Source of the DNA: Marsupella aquatica | Taxonomy: Eukaryota; Marchantiophyta | NCBI GenBank assembly: GCA_973895155.1 | Contig: OZ316897.1 | Coordinates: 7,006,001-7,070,000, forward strand | Reading direction: 5' to 3' | Length of the DNA: 64,000 nt | In this document: one piece after another, positions 21,275-33,222 of the stretch | How the letters are laid out: every line of letters begins with the position of its first letter | Position numbering within the stretch: the stretch's first letter is position 1 | Made by a program: the position numbers and the translations under genes | Notes under the pieces: model-generated | What the model saw: only the letters and a program-made list of their open reading frames with translations | Database searches by the model: none | What the model was told of the DNA's origin: nothing

Positions 21275-23898
21275 TTACGTGCGAGCCATGGTCGGACCAG
21301 GGTTTGTCCCCCTTTCGGGGCGAGACCTTGAGCCGCCTTGATTAGAGGTGGGCCTAGGTCTTCCCCGTTGGAGGACAAGCAGGGTAATGCGGTCCTGCAA
21401 GGCCTTGTTGTCCCGCACCGCCTCCTCCGCTTTGTTTGCAGCTTCATCGACCTCTGTCTGGAGCTGTGCTACCTCCAGGTTGAGCTGGTTGATGGAGTCA
21501 CGATGGGTCTGGTCCTGCGCCAACAATTTATCCCATTCGGCGGAGAGACTAGCTACCTGCTGAGCTGCTTGTAGGAATTGGTTGTTGAGGTCGGTCAGGC
21601 TGGTAACCCGAGCCGAGGATTCCGAGCGCAATTGAAGCATGGTATCATCCAGCTTCTTGAGATCCGCTTGCGCCCTGCTCAACTCTTGGGTTAGTCCATC
21701 CCGCTGTTCGACGGTGCAGACTAACTCCTCACGGCGGGTAGTGGCCTCCTCCTCGAGGTGTTCTACCAGCATTTGGAGGCGCCCGATCTCATTCCCCTTC
21801 GCCATGAGTTCTTCTTCCAAGCGACTTACAATTCGTGGTTGGTGCTCTAACATGAAGAAGGCTGGTTGAAAATACGCCGAGACTTGTTGTCCGATGTACG
21901 TTGCCAGCTCCCCTGACAGAGTCTAACTAAACTTCTAGACCAGGTCGTAGGCCATGGTCCCCGGGGCTACTTGGTAGTCCCCCATCCTCTCGGGTACCGG
22001 TGGTTCCTCGGGCGGGGTGGTGAGCTCCTCCATAGTCTGCAATGGGGAAGGAAAGGTTTCTTCAGGTGGTGGAGGGATGGGGGTGGTTGTACTACGGGTA
22101 GCGGAGGCTCGACGGAAGGGGGTGGCAGAATTTCAGCAGGAGGGGGTGACGGAGTATTAGTCGGGGCCTCCGGCTCGGGGTTTACCCGAGGCACGGTAGT
22201 CCGCTCACTCGGGGATGCCTCCCTTGGAGCGAGGGTGACATTAGTCGGGGCTGAGGTGGCCATATTCTTTCCTCTGGCCTCCCGCCGTGCCTTGTACCAA
22301 GCGAGGATGATGGCGATATGACTTCCCAAGTAAGTCTTCCCCCCAATAGCCATACCTCCCTGAGCCCGCTTAAGCTCCCCCGAGAACCTTCGGTAAAAGA
22401 ATTGGGCCCAGCTCCCCCGTTTGTACTGTTCCACCTGCACGATCGTGTAGAGGGAGATCTCGGATCGTGGCTCAATTATGTGTAGGGTAGTTCGTATGAA
22501 GTTAAGCTGCTCCATGCAGATTAAGTTGGTGCACGACCCCTGCTTGTATCCGTTGTCCGTCTTACCTTTAGGTTTGAAGTGCCGAGGTGTATACTCCTTA
22601 TCCCAAATTTGGAGTTCAACCGGCATCGGCCCGGTTGGCAGGCAGAAGATCTGTGCTAACCGATGCTCCGTGAGTGATAAGGTCTATCTTGAAACCTTGG
22701 TGGTCGATGCGTCAGTGTCGAAATTGGAGATGAACTCACAAATCTCCTTTGGCCCGGCCGCACACGGTCTCCATAGCAAGTGAGCGAACTGCTCCAACTG
22801 ATGCTCCTTGAGATAGTCCACGTGGTCGAGTTTCTTGATCGCGATCCAGACTACCTCGGGGATGCGGATTACTTGTAATAAGTTAGACTTGGGATTATCC
22901 GGGGGCCGTCAGGTCTGGTTGGTCAGGGGTTCGCCAGGGCAGGTGCAGGAGCGGCGTTGGTTTGCGTTGTCAATTTGGGGGTCGGTGTCGTCCTTGCCCG
23001 CTTACAAGAATGTTGCTTGAGCTGCGGACTAACTCGCTCGGAACCCGAAGAACACTCGGTGTTGTTCACGGGACGGACTTGGGACTAGTTCGGGATTACG
23101 CCGGTGGTCATCGACTGAGGGGCTGGTGGTGTCGGTGTCGCCATATCCCAGTTGAAGGCGTTGGAGCTTTCTCCAAGGAACGTAAGATTACGTGTCGCTT
23201 CCCGTTGTCTGCTGATGTCTTCTTGGCGCTTTTCGGCTGCGATTTGCTGGTCTAGGTATCCTGGGATCTGGTCGAACTCCGCTTGAGTAAGCCGCTGGCT
23301 GCCCTTCAGCCTAAAGAACTTTGTGGGGACTTCAAGAATTGCCTCTGCTACCGATCTAAGCCCTTCTTCGCTGAGATATAGCTCGGTGATGTAGTCCCGC
23401 AACTCGTTGTAGCTGGAATCCTTGGTGATGGCCGTCTTCTCGCAGTTAACGTGCGCTACCTTGGCCACCAACTTTGCGTACCTTCTTTCGTAAGCGGCTT
23501 TCTCGGGACAAGAGTACTAGTAAGTCTAGGAGAACTTAGCACCTACCTCGCCAAACAAGGTCCAGAATCCCAAGGCTGTAAGGATCATACTAACCTTTGT
23601 AGTCTAGTTTGTCGAGTCCGCGTTCCCGCTGTTTGGTCCGCTTACTGGTGGAGGCCTTCCTCGCCCTAACTAAATCTTGCCACACCCTGCTCTTATCCCT
23701 CGATGATCTCCTTGTAAAGGTCAGCTTGATTCGAGCAAGAAGGCAAGAGAATGGCAGCGTCCGTGAATTCTGAAAGGTAGAAATGAGCAAATGGCCCGCA
23801 ACGCCATTGACTCCGCTCTTATGGAGGTGCCAGGGTGAACTCCGAGCGTGAGTGGGCAAGGTCGTTGATGATGAGCTAAAGTCGGCGTCTCGGTCCAA
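21275..23898 (-). pseudogene. Element A LTR ORF, 5' LTR copy, broken
   Basis: Same protein as at 11259-13893, in four main pieces. 23898-23590: the N-terminus, here continuing through a basic stretch KASTSKRTKQRERGLDKLDY. 23471-23085: helices ending with FKLGESSNAFNWDM-like sequence and a Pro-rich end. 22626-21967: CTNLICMEQLNFIRTTLHI, the basic QYKRGSWAQFFYRRFSGEL block and the Pro-rich linker. 21853-21275: the coiled coil. Stops or frameshifts separate the pieces, including the stop shared with the other LTR. Confidence 0.6.
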
Positions 23899-24129
23899 GC
23901 GTGATTCTTCTAACGGATTTTACTCCGCCGCCGCCACCGTACCGCGGTCGAGCGTAATAACTCTCTGCCTTAATTTGTAACCATCCGATCCACTAACCTA
24001 CTTCTAATCTATTCATAATGGCAAAGACGGCTATTCATGCTATTCTATGCTACGGCTACGGTCCTAATGACCGTATAAGACCTAATCTACGACCTGCGTT
24101 CGGTTAAGTGACACGTTACCCGTGTCACA

Positions 24130-24134
24130 TGCAC
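24130..24134. other. 5-bp target duplication of element A, right (TGCAC)
   Basis: Identical to 10267-10271 and directly after the LTR. Removing A would restore one continuous B gag. Confidence 0.9.
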
Positions 24135-24893
24135 CCTCCTTTCAGTATCTTCCCTCTTCCCAACTACATCCCTCGTGTTCTCTCTATCACCCTCCCTCCT
24201 TACCACCTCTCTCCTGGCTTCCCTGTCTTTTTCCCTCCTCCTACGCTCATTTACCTCAATACCGGCTCTCTCAACGAGACCCCAATCCGCTGGTCCTTCC
24301 ACCCAAGTGGGTTTTAATAAATCCATGGCATTCTCTAGCTCGTCTCTAAGCTGCTCCCCTGCTGCTCTAAAAAATAGCTCTGACTTTTGGAGCTCAATAA
24401 TTCTCACATCATGCCATGGGAGCTGGCTCATCCTTTGAGTGAACTCTCAAAGTAATTGTTGCAGCTCAAGTCTCTTCTTTCTCTCGTTAACCCAATCCTG
24501 GAAGGAAGTGTGAGTTTCTCGACTCGAATCCTCCAACTGAAATTCTTCTTTGATCCGTCGCTCAAAATCCCTCCAGTTTCTATCCTCAACTGACCTATCA
24601 ACCAAAACCTGAACTGACCCCTTTAAACTCATCTCCACAACTGTGACAAACTTCTAGATTGCCACAACCTCATCCACCATTTGTATCTCGACTTGCGTCT
24701 TATACTCTTCTAAATACAGGGTAACATCTCGCCCATCAAACTTGCCTCTATTCGTAAGTATCGCCTGAAAGCATCTCGATGCCCTCATCTCTTGGTCTCT
24801 CTCTCTCCTCTCCACTGCTTCCCTCTCTCTCCTAACTGCATCCTCTCTCTTCATTAGCTGCATGGCAGCTGCCATCATCCTAATCATATCCAC
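24135..24893 (-). pseudogene. B gag N-terminal half, right arm, two stops
   Basis: A single minus-strand frame from the Met at 24893 carries MAAAMQLMKREDAV, a charged segment, FDGRDVTLYLEEYKTQVEI (the gag 'F-G+.V..YL..Y' pattern), a Trp-containing SVEDRNWRDFERRIKEEF block and an Arg/Glu-rich end. It is broken by TAG at 24654-24656 and TGA at 24447-24449 but not frameshifted. It continues on the far side of element A at 10271, where the zinc knuckle lies. Confidence 0.65.
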
Positions 24894-25427
24894 AGTCTCC
24901 TCTATCTGAAAGCTTCAGAAAAACTCTCTATAGTAGGATTTGTGTCTAAATCCATGCACAAGCCGATAACCCTCGAACTATGGTTTCAGTCCCTCTTCCC
25001 TTGAATGTTTGGTCACAACAAGTCAGTTGTTTCCAACCACCCACAGCTAATCAGCCTCTCAGCTCCTTGAGCTGCTACTGTCGAACTGCCCCTCAAGAGG
25101 TTAAGAACCCTAGTTCACCCTCAATCAGTCAATCAATCAATCATTCATTCAATCAATTATTCATCTTAGTCAACCCTAATTATCTATTCTCATTACTAAT
25201 TCCCTCAACCCATGGCTGCCCTTCTGCTTGCCTCCCTCAAGCTCTCAACCCTAAACAAACCTATGGCCCTCACTGGTTTCTCCCCTTGCTTTTCTCTATC
25301 TTGTGCCCTATTCTCATTTTCCCTATCTAGATTCGTCACCCTTGGGTCTCTATTCTCTTCATGATCAACAGGTATTAATGGCTTTCCCATACACTAATCG
25401 CATGTCCCTAAAACTAATGATTTGCGA

Positions 25428-25447
25428 GTTCCCCAATATGGTCGCCA
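25428..25447 (-). other. Primer-binding-site-like sequence, B right arm
   Basis: Minus-strand TGGCGACCATATTGGGGAAC, one base different from the left arm site, a few bases from the LTR edge at 25452. Confidence 0.5.
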
Positions 25448-25868
25448 CTCTTGTCCGGGGACCAGTTTAAAGCGGTGTGAAAATGAAATTTCTATGTTTT
25501 TAGGGACTTGGCCATAACATCTTAGTTTCATAAGTTGTTTCAATTCCACTTAACCCTATTCAGTTTTCATTTTTAAAGCCAAATTACACTAAGTCATTCT
25601 TTTTTAAAACATTATGCCATCGCTTTCTTTCATTTTTACAATTCGTTGCATTCATGATCACACTCATACATAACTTTCATCTAACTTCAACTCATCATTT
25701 CCACCACAACAACTCATCATTTCCACCACAACAAAATAGTCCAAATTCATCATTTGTTTCTTTTTATTCTTAAAAGAAGAAGTTTTGGTTCGGGGTTACA
25801 AAATGTTTTCTTTGGTTGCTCATCCTCTAGCTCAGGTCTCCATGCTAAATTCAGTTCAGGTCAATAGG

Positions 25869-26054
25869 TCAGGTCTCGGTTTCAAACTCGTCAATGGTTT
25901 CCCCCAGGCACTTTGAACACAACTTCAGTCTCCGGCGAGCTTCCTTCATGTCCTCATTCTTCTTGCACTCTTCCTCTTGTCCTTTCTTCCTCCTCTCCTC
26001 AAGCTTCCAGTCCCACAACAAAAAAACCCTACGGCCGGAAATCTCAAACCCCAT
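25869..26054 (-). CDS. Small 61-aa ORF in B LTR (right copy)
   Basis: Counterpart of 8413-8598 with the same start and stop positions and CSKC motif, about six residue differences. Not recognised. Confidence 0.4.
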   Translation of the reverse strand: MGFEISGRRVFLLWDWKLEERRKKGQEEECKKNEDMKEARRRLKLCSKCLGETIDEFETET

Positions 26055-26825
26055 GGCAGCGGACAGTCCCTAATCTAAAAATGGACCCAATCACCGGGTT
26101 CCACTCATCGAATGACGACAATTTTATTATTTGAAACTCACTACAAAAGCTCCACAACATCAAGTCCATAGTGGTCTGGGTGATCCATAACTCTAGCTGA
26201 AATTTCTTAATTAATTCCATAAATGGCTCATTTCTCCTCTTTGTAGCACCCTATAGTCTCTTTCAGGTTCAAAATTCATGTTTTTACTTCTCAAACGGAT
26301 CCGTGGCTCATCCCCATTGAACTCATCATCTCTGATCCGTCCTCATCAGTTGAAGCTTCACAAAGGTCCTTCGTCTTCATCTTTTCAGTATTCAGTTACC
26401 TTACATTCTTATTGCCTGCCTTATCAAAATGTCCACGCCAAATCTTTTGACAGAGCCCCTTCTTTTTTGCTTCACTAAAATCCGTGTTCCTTAGGGTAAA
26501 TTGATTGTCAGCTCACAAGATGTCACGCGATGGACATAGGTCTTAACACCAAAAACGTCACTATGGGTGCCAAAACTATCTCCTTGTACCTGAGGATCAC
26601 GAAGGGATGTTGTGAAGGCCGGTAAACACCAGTTTATGCCCTTAACACCAGACTATCATAACAAGACTCCGTCACACATCACCCAAGCTCAATCCCTAAG
26701 AACCAAGGTTGGGAATCAGATCTGCGCTCATGATAGTTCTGGTGAGAAGGGGTCTTCATATCGGGCCCGTACACACAGGGCCTAGCGCTACGATGCGCAT
26801 AGGTCTATACGTATGCTTACTGTCA

Positions 26826-26853
26826 TAGGTATGTTTCTATTCCGTTGCCGGGA
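26826..26853 (-). promoter_or_regulatory. 28-bp LTR motif, family C
   Basis: Minus strand TCCC-GGCAAC-GGAA-TA-GAAACATACCTA: the most diverged copy, but the same 28-bp spacing. Confidence 0.5.
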
Positions 26854-28423
26854 TGTACCCATAAACCAATGACTCCTGACTGATTCCCGGCTTAGGGACT
26901 TCTAAGCCATTGCCCCACCACTCTGCCATTCCACTCTCAGCAATCAGAGCTATGATAGTTCTCACCCAGCCCGCTTCAATGCACCTTGTACACCTCTCAG
27001 TGGCGCTGCTAGTCCCATCATACACTCAGATTGCCTCACACACACACACATCCATGAGAGAAATGAGGCCTGAGAGGAAAACTCAATTAGATTCAAAGAT
27101 GTGCACAATAGTTCACTGAGAACACTTGATCCGAACACTAGGCCCGAAGGCTGTCTCCTCCTGATTGCGACGTGCTTGCCCCACAAGCCCCGTGCTTGCC
27201 ATGCAAGCTCAATCCTGAACCTGAGCCCGACTCACTCCAGATTGCGACGGCAGATTGGACTCGAACCAATCCCGTACTTGCATTGCAAACTCAATCCTGA
27301 ACTCAACCTCCTTCACTGCACTTCATTCTTGGGGACACGTACAGATCTCACACCTCCATTTCAGAATATCAAGTTACGCATGCACAGTTCTCGACTTCAA
27401 AGCTGGTACCAGGCCTAACGGCGATCTACCCCAGGCTACAATGAGGCCCGGCCTCACGCTTTCCCTGCAAGCTCAACTCTGGCCATAGATCCCTTAGTGC
27501 TCTCCACCAGACAAAGGCCGGGACTCCCCATGGATCACATAGCCTTGTTAGACTGAACTGTAAATGCTCCTCCTGCTGCCCCTCAATCAGTGTCTCAACC
27601 TCCCTAATGTGCTCACCACAAATCAAATTGAAATCTTCCCCACAGTTTACAATCACCAATACATCACCTATCACCAAGGCTCTGTATCGGGGGAAAAGAA
27701 CCCAGTTGTGCTACCCATTAGAAAGAGCCACAATCCAGCTCGCAAACCTAGCAACCCGTTGCTGTGAAGCTTGGCTGATTACTCCCTGAGTAATAGCACA
27801 ACCAAGCTCTCCCCAACACGCAGCGTCCAAGTCCAGCCTTGCTTGCATAGAGCTCCTCCCTGCTGCTCAGTCTAAGTGAGATCACACAACTGAAGTCCCC
27901 CCCTGCCTCTATCGGGGGCTGCTCTATATACTCTCATACTGAGCCCAAATGGGTGGATACTACGCTGCTGGAGCCCCATCCCAGCCCTAACAGAGCCGCC
28001 ACTATCTCTAACTACTGAACCCTAACTCGCAACTTTATTTCTATCTCGAATTGGCTATGTACTTCAGATTCGGCTCTCCTCCATGGTTTTTGCGAGCTTG
28101 CGCCTCCTCTCCCGATTTCTCTATTCAACCATTTTCTGCGTGGATAGCAGCGTTGGAAGCGGCTTGAGCTCCTCTTTCCAACGAGGTCAATTATAGCCGA
28201 TTTGGTCAAATACACAGAGAGTTATGCCCCCGCAACCGAGAGGGGGTACTCACTGCTGCGCTAACCCAAGTTACATAGCTAACCCGAGTTTGGCTAACCT
28301 AGCTATCCTATCTAACCCGAGTAGAGCTAACCCGTGGTCTCGGGTTAGGCCGCTACCCGCTATCCGCTAACCTAGCCTAAGCTGAGCCCGAATCCGAGCT
28401 TACCTATGCTAACCTGAGGCCGC

Positions 28424-28600
28424 GCTGACCTGAGCTAAGCTGAAGCCGTGCTGACCTGAGCTAAGCTGAAGCCGTTCTTACCTGAGATAAGCTGAAGCCA
28501 TGCTTACCTAAGCTAAGCTGAAGCCGTGCTTACCTAAGCTAAGCTGAAGCCGTGCTGACCTGAGCTAAGCTGAAGCCGTGCTCACATAAGCTAAGCCGTG
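28424..28600. repeat. 26-bp minisatellite in family C LTR
   Basis: About six tandem units of 26 bp built on GCTGACCTGAGCTAAGCTGAAGCCGT with scattered substitutions. A looser run of TAACCC/GAGCTAAC-type words precedes it from about 28,255. Confidence 0.85.
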
Positions 28601-30169
28601 GTCGAGCTTGGGTTAACCCGAAACTGAAGCCGAATTCGCTAATTCCGGCCACAAGTTAACCCGTCATACTAATCAGGCCGTATCTTTCTTAATACACCTC
28701 CGTTTCTCAAGTGTTTTATATCGATTTTACTCGCCTTGACCAGATCTTTCCAATGCTCTTTACAAATCCGGATTTGGTGACATATTGAAAGAGATATGGT
28801 CGTCGACCACCCGCGACATAGCTTTTATTTCCCTACTCTTAACGCCATGATTGCCCTTATTCTTGCCATCTTGCTAATTGTTATGCAATATCAATAGCTA
28901 CTCCTTGCATACAGCAACCTACTTAATCAGATTACAAAATAAGGACCATGTCATTGGCGTCACACAAGACTTCTCCAGGGTTTCTTTTCTTGATCGCAAC
29001 AAAGATAATTCCTTTAGCATTCGTCAAGTCAGTCTCCTCACGTTTCCAATTTGTTCGATCACTTTCCTCTCCCAATCTCAACTTCTGTCCTAAACACTAA
29101 AATAACATTTCCTTGTCTGCTTTAAGTACTTCTCGAAGTTCCTTCTTCACCAGTCTCAATGATCGGGCATTCGCCCCTTACTCCTTCACTCCCAAAATCC
29201 CACGAATAATTTCTTTAAAAAATGACAACATTCGACTGCTTTATTCTCATCTTCTTCAAACCTCCATTGCGTGCAACAGCCTTCACTCTAGAGTTCCTAA
29301 AAAAACTCATCCCTGCCACGACCATTCTTCTCCGCTCCTTGGTTCACCCGATCGCTTCCTCATTTGCCATAGCCTCTCTCCTTTCAATCATTCCCTTTCT
29401 CCTCTTCTCATCTCGTATTTATCCCGTTCCAATTGACTCATGAATCTTGTCCACTCCAGCGCTGTTCCTCCCCACCGTCAAATTTCTCTCTCACCCCACC
29501 TCACCTCCGCATTGCCTAATAACTTGTCACAACACTCATCGTCCTATTCGTGGGCCGCCCCGCTGCTTCGTCCACATAATCAATCCTTCTCCAGTCTCCG
29601 CTCTCCTTTCCAAAAACTCACAAAGCTCCACACACACACAATCGCCCAGCATCACGGTCTTGTTGACTCTGCCATCAATCACCCGGAATCATAATTCTCA
29701 CGGCATTTGCGATCTCCAAGCTCCGAATTCTCTCTTGGATCCCAGCCTCCTTTTTCTTGCTCACCTCCTTGTTCACCAAAAGACCCAAAAAAATTCAGCA
29801 ACCACCCACAACTCACATACTTTGTCGACCATTTTCCTCCTTCCTATCAACTTCTCACGAAATCCTCTCTAACTTCCTCGCATCGATTTGAAAACTGCCC
29901 TTATGAACCGGACGCTCTCAGCTCACCACGTGTCAGTAGGAGAAAAATTCCTTCCAAAAGCCTCAAAACCAAGGCTATTTCTTTTCTCCTCTATTCCTCT
30001 TTTGTCTTATTGTACGTCTTTCAACTTCAACTTGGCTTTGTTCTTTCTCTTCTCAACCAGAGATCTAATTCATCACAAGCTGAACTTAAAACAAGTCGAC
30101 CTCGATTCAGCCTACACAACTTCATTCGTCAAATATTTTCCCCGACGACATCGGTACCTTAGCCCATGA

Positions 30170-32113
30170 CCTGGTCCAAAAGTTTAGTCGGGACCTGTCA
30201 AGGGAACTAGCGGAGTATATCGGCCAACAGGTTGCTCATTACTTCCAATTGACCTTCTTCATGTTAGATCATCGGCTTATGACTTGCTTGGAGGATGAAC
30301 TTATGGCCAAGGGAACAGAGATCGGGCCCTCCAAATGATTGTGGAGCGCCTGGAGACAGTAGCCACCACCGACCAAGGGGATTTAGTTTGTGTCTCAGAC
30401 CAACAGGACAGACTTACCCAAGAGCTACACTCTTTACAATATTTAGTGTCACGAAACAATTAGTGTCACCCGCACTAATTAGGGGTAGCTCTTGATTTTC
30501 AGCCAAGTGACACTATTTAACGCCACCCTTAATTTTTAAAAATAAATTAATATATTAAAAAATATTGATAATTAGAGGTGACAATGTTATTACCCTAAAT
30601 TTGCTCTCACTCCAAAGTTATCCAAACTACCAATGACATCTATTTGTGTGTATGTTCTTAGAAAGTTTCTTTGTGTTTTACCTTGTCTGTCTTTGTGAAA
30701 GGAGGTTGATAGATTTATAACATGGTGGGAATAGATTGGCCGTCATAGTTAGATTTGCTAGCACAAGGGAAAGAGAATCAAGACTATGTCAAAATGTCAC
30801 TGGTAATTAATCTGCATCTTGTTTGGCTTATCCTTGATGCATTTCAAAAAATGATAAATGAAGACCCAAAAATTATGGGGCTGGGACACGTGGCACATAT
30901 GGGAAATTGATAAATCCAGGCAAACATTGATTTTTGACATTGGCAAGGGACTTTGTAGTTGAGGTGAACAGTTCCATTGACAGACATGACATGTCTTATG
31001 CACAAAATTCAATGATAAACACCGGTTTGTCTCTAAATGTCAATGGTTTATAGTCTGAAAATCAACCTCAAAATCAACTTACACCTGAGCTTCAAAATAT
31101 CATAGCGAAGTATCGAGTGAATTTTTAAGGGAGTCAAGTTGGCCTTGACATTGATGCTACTGTTGAAGTGGCTCCTGATATTGGTGAACCAAGTGAAGAG
31201 CCAGCTCAACCCTCTTCTCTTGGGGCTGTACGCCGTCTTGCAAGGATGAGACACAGGGGACAAATTGTAGGAGATTGAAAAGAATGTTAGTTTGTAGCTT
31301 ATGTGAGAGAACATCTGCTATTCATAGTTGATCAAAGTGAATCAAACAGATCTTGTTTGCTCAATGTGGTTCAAGAGTACCCCAAACTGCAAATGTGAGG
31401 AGTTATAAATTTCTGAAGTTTGCTCAATGTTTGAGTAGTATATGGAAGGAGTTACAAGTTTCTAAAGTTTTCTCAATGTTTGAGTAGTAAAATTTGTAAA
31501 TTGTAATCAAATATTGTTCACATTTTAAAATATTTTATAAGCAAATTTTAACTATTGTCCAATTTTTTTTTAGACTTTAAGTGTGTGTGACACTATTTGA
31601 CTTGTGACCACAATTCGTGTCATACTATATTAGTGTCACACACCTTAATTACCGTCACTTACCTCAAATATAACCTCACAGTAATTAGAGTGTGTGAGAC
31701 TAAATACTGTAAAGAGTGTACTTAAGGTTCAAGCGGACCTTAAGGGACTAGAGGCTGTTGTCATTCGGTTTGAGGAGTCCTCGGCTTGGGTTAAATGCCT
31801 GGCCAATCTAAACAACCAGTTTGTGCACGCTGCCCAACAGGTGAATATCCTCACCACCAACTGGGATACGTGGTTGGCACAGCATCACGCCAACCTCAAA
31901 ACAATTGGCCTCCTCAACATGGAGGTGGCCCGCCTACAGGCTGAGGTGTACAAAGTATCCAACAAAGTAGAGGAGGCAGCTCGGGATAACCAGGCCTTGC
32001 AAGATTGGGTTACCCTGTTGGTGAGCCAATGGAACGGGGCACGAAATGCCTTTGACCAAGGCGGCTTGAGGCCCCTACCCAACAAGGGGACAAACCTTGG
32101 GCCAGTAGCATAA
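30170..32113 (+). pseudogene. LTR ORF relative, split by a transposon
   Basis: 30170-30427 encodes the segment before the coiled coil with several changes; after the insertion, 31721-32113 encodes QADLKGLEAVVIRFEESSAWV and the rest of the coiled coil, ending with TAA at 32111-32113 at the same relative place as in A (KGTNLGP). It is clearly homologous to 11259-12419 but diverged by a large fraction of residues, which shows that the LTR ORF is an old, shared trait. Confidence 0.65.
30428..31718. mobile_element. 1291-bp TIR element with TA target duplication
   Basis: Ends are inverted repeats of 25 bp with two mismatches, starting CACTCTTTACA. TAGTGTCAC-type words recur near both ends in both orientations. 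TA flanks both sides, and the A LTR supplies the homologous empty site, which shows that exactly TA was duplicated. Inside, a short plus-strand coding-like tail (about 31140-31277, ending RRLARMRHRGQIVGD) is not recognised. No transposase is visible, so it is probably non-autonomous. TA suggests Tc1/mariner-type; the CACT start recalls CACTA elements, which make 3-bp duplications. Confidence 0.8.
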
Positions 32114-32223
32114 CATGCGCGAGGGGTGGTTAGAGAAGGGGGCAGGCAAGTTGCCGTGTGGGACAGGAGGGACACAGTGGCATCTTTTGGGTTAACCATA
32201 GCGAAAAAATAGTTGTCATTAGC

Positions 32224-32508
32224 TCGGGGTGTTGACTATCAAAAATCTTAGGAACCACGTGCGATCCAAAATAGGTATTTTTGACAGATTTTAACTAAAT
32301 TTTTAAAAAGCGTAGGAGGCAAAAGAAGGTATTATAAACTTGTGTTTATAGAATATTCTTTAATATATACCCTTTATAAAGTAAAATAGGTTATTAATAT
32401 TGAAAATAGAGAATATTCTTGGAATATTTTCTTTATAAAATAGGTCTATTTATATTAGGCTAGGATTGCACGTGGTACCCCAAAATATACACTTAGTTAA
32501 CCCCCCGA
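32224..32508. mobile_element. 285-bp MITE, second copy, inverted
   Basis: Reverse complement of 14534-14818 with few differences. Ends are TCGGGGTGTTGACTA and, reverse-complemented, TCGGGGGGTTAACTA. Flanks TGTCATTAGC (32214-32223) and GGTCATTAGG (32509-32518) share GTCATTAG, and the uninterrupted A LTR (near 11166, reverse strand) has a single such site. Confidence 0.88.
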
Positions 32509-32773
32509 GGTCATTAGGCATCGATTAGCAACGTAGTAGATAGGATTAGGACAAATCCAATTAGGACAATCAGACATAGGATAGGTGTCAATCAACATGT
32601 TATGAGTGATTGATAGTAAGACCTAGGGATTAGTATCGCAGTCAATTGCCCTAGCCTACTGATAGTCAACTGAGTCAATAAGCTAATGGTCAACTGTGTA
32701 GGTAGGTATTTAGTCAAGGATTTTGGGGGGGAGGTAGCATCTCCCTTGACCCTCTGGCAAGTAGTATTAAAGA

Positions 32774-32801
32774 CCCCCCCTTTTGCTTGGACGGGGGGGG
32801 G
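32774..32801. repeat. C7 / G9 homopolymer pair
   Basis: A run of seven C, about 12 bases, then nine G: a possible short hairpin in the LTR. It may also be a site of sequencing error. Confidence 0.6.
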
Positions 32802-33222
32802 CTGTTGGTTTATTTTTGGTAAAGCAAGCTTGTATGGTGCATGGGGAGTCCCGGTCTGAGTAGATTAGAGAGCACTAAGGAGTGAGAGCCAGAGTTGAGC
32901 TTGTTGGGCAAGTGCGAGATTGGGTCTCATAGAGACTGGGCATCAATTGCCATTAGGCCTACTAGTCGCTTAGAAGTTGAGTCAACCATGTACATGCTAC
33001 TTCTTTATCTGAGTAAACTTGGCCTTTTCCTCTGATCTTTGCGAGTAATCTGAGTATTGAGTATAACTTGCCTCAGACAAATTTCAAGGGACGTACCGGG
33101 TGCAGACTAATGGTTGGGATTGTAAGGAAGTGTATGCTAAATACGTCACGAGTTCTGGTTGTTGGCAATGGCTTGAAAGTCCCCAAGCCAAGAGTTAGTC
33201 CAAGTCACTAACTGTGGATATG

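Larger units (their letters stand above)
10272..24129 (-). mobile_element. Element A: complete Ty3-type LTR retrotransposon, 13.9 kb
   Basis: Two direct 3.85-kb LTRs (TG...CA) flank a minus-strand gag-protease-RT-RNase H-integrase region, with matching 5-bp target duplications. It sits inside the gag of a B element. A sampled stretch of about 195 aligned LTR bases (near 11341 and 21355) shows about 12 differences, nearly all transitions, so the insertion is not recent. All coding regions carry stops or frameshifts, and the integrase is split by a MITE. The order PR-RT-RH-IN and the GPF-type integrase C-terminus place it in Ty3/Gypsy; I do not assign a clade. Confidence 0.92.
20288..24129 (-). 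repeat. Element A 5' LTR (upstream in element sense)
   Basis: About 3842 bp, TGTCGCGCC to GTGTCACA on the plus strand, colinear with the LTR at 10272-14124. Differences are mostly C/T and G/A changes, as expected for methylated, silent copies. Confidence 0.92.
26611..28700 (-). mobile_element. Family C LTR, probably solo, inside the B LTR
   Basis: Begins TGTGAAGGCCGG. It shares with the A-type LTRs the 28-bp motif and a block with AAGCTCAACTCTGG, a CTTAGTGCTCT stretch and GCCGGGACTCCCC (27470-27530), in the same order and orientation. No coding region was found. The far end is estimated from how much longer this B arm is than the other; I did not find the matching target duplication, so the end and the solo status are uncertain. 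Confidence 0.45.
25452..29990 (-). mobile_element. Family B LTR, right arm, interrupted
   Basis: Reverse-complement relative of 6546-9037. Matches include the ends near the primer site, the 61-codon ORF, and near 29.88-29.96 kb the block containing GACACGTGGTGAG and ATAAGGRCAGTTTT. It is longer than the left copy because of an inserted solo LTR from 26611. Its outer edge is approximate. Confidence 0.5.

Noticed and set aside
28424-28600. CRISPR-like short repeats
   Set aside because: 26-bp units are contiguous with no spacers: a minisatellite.
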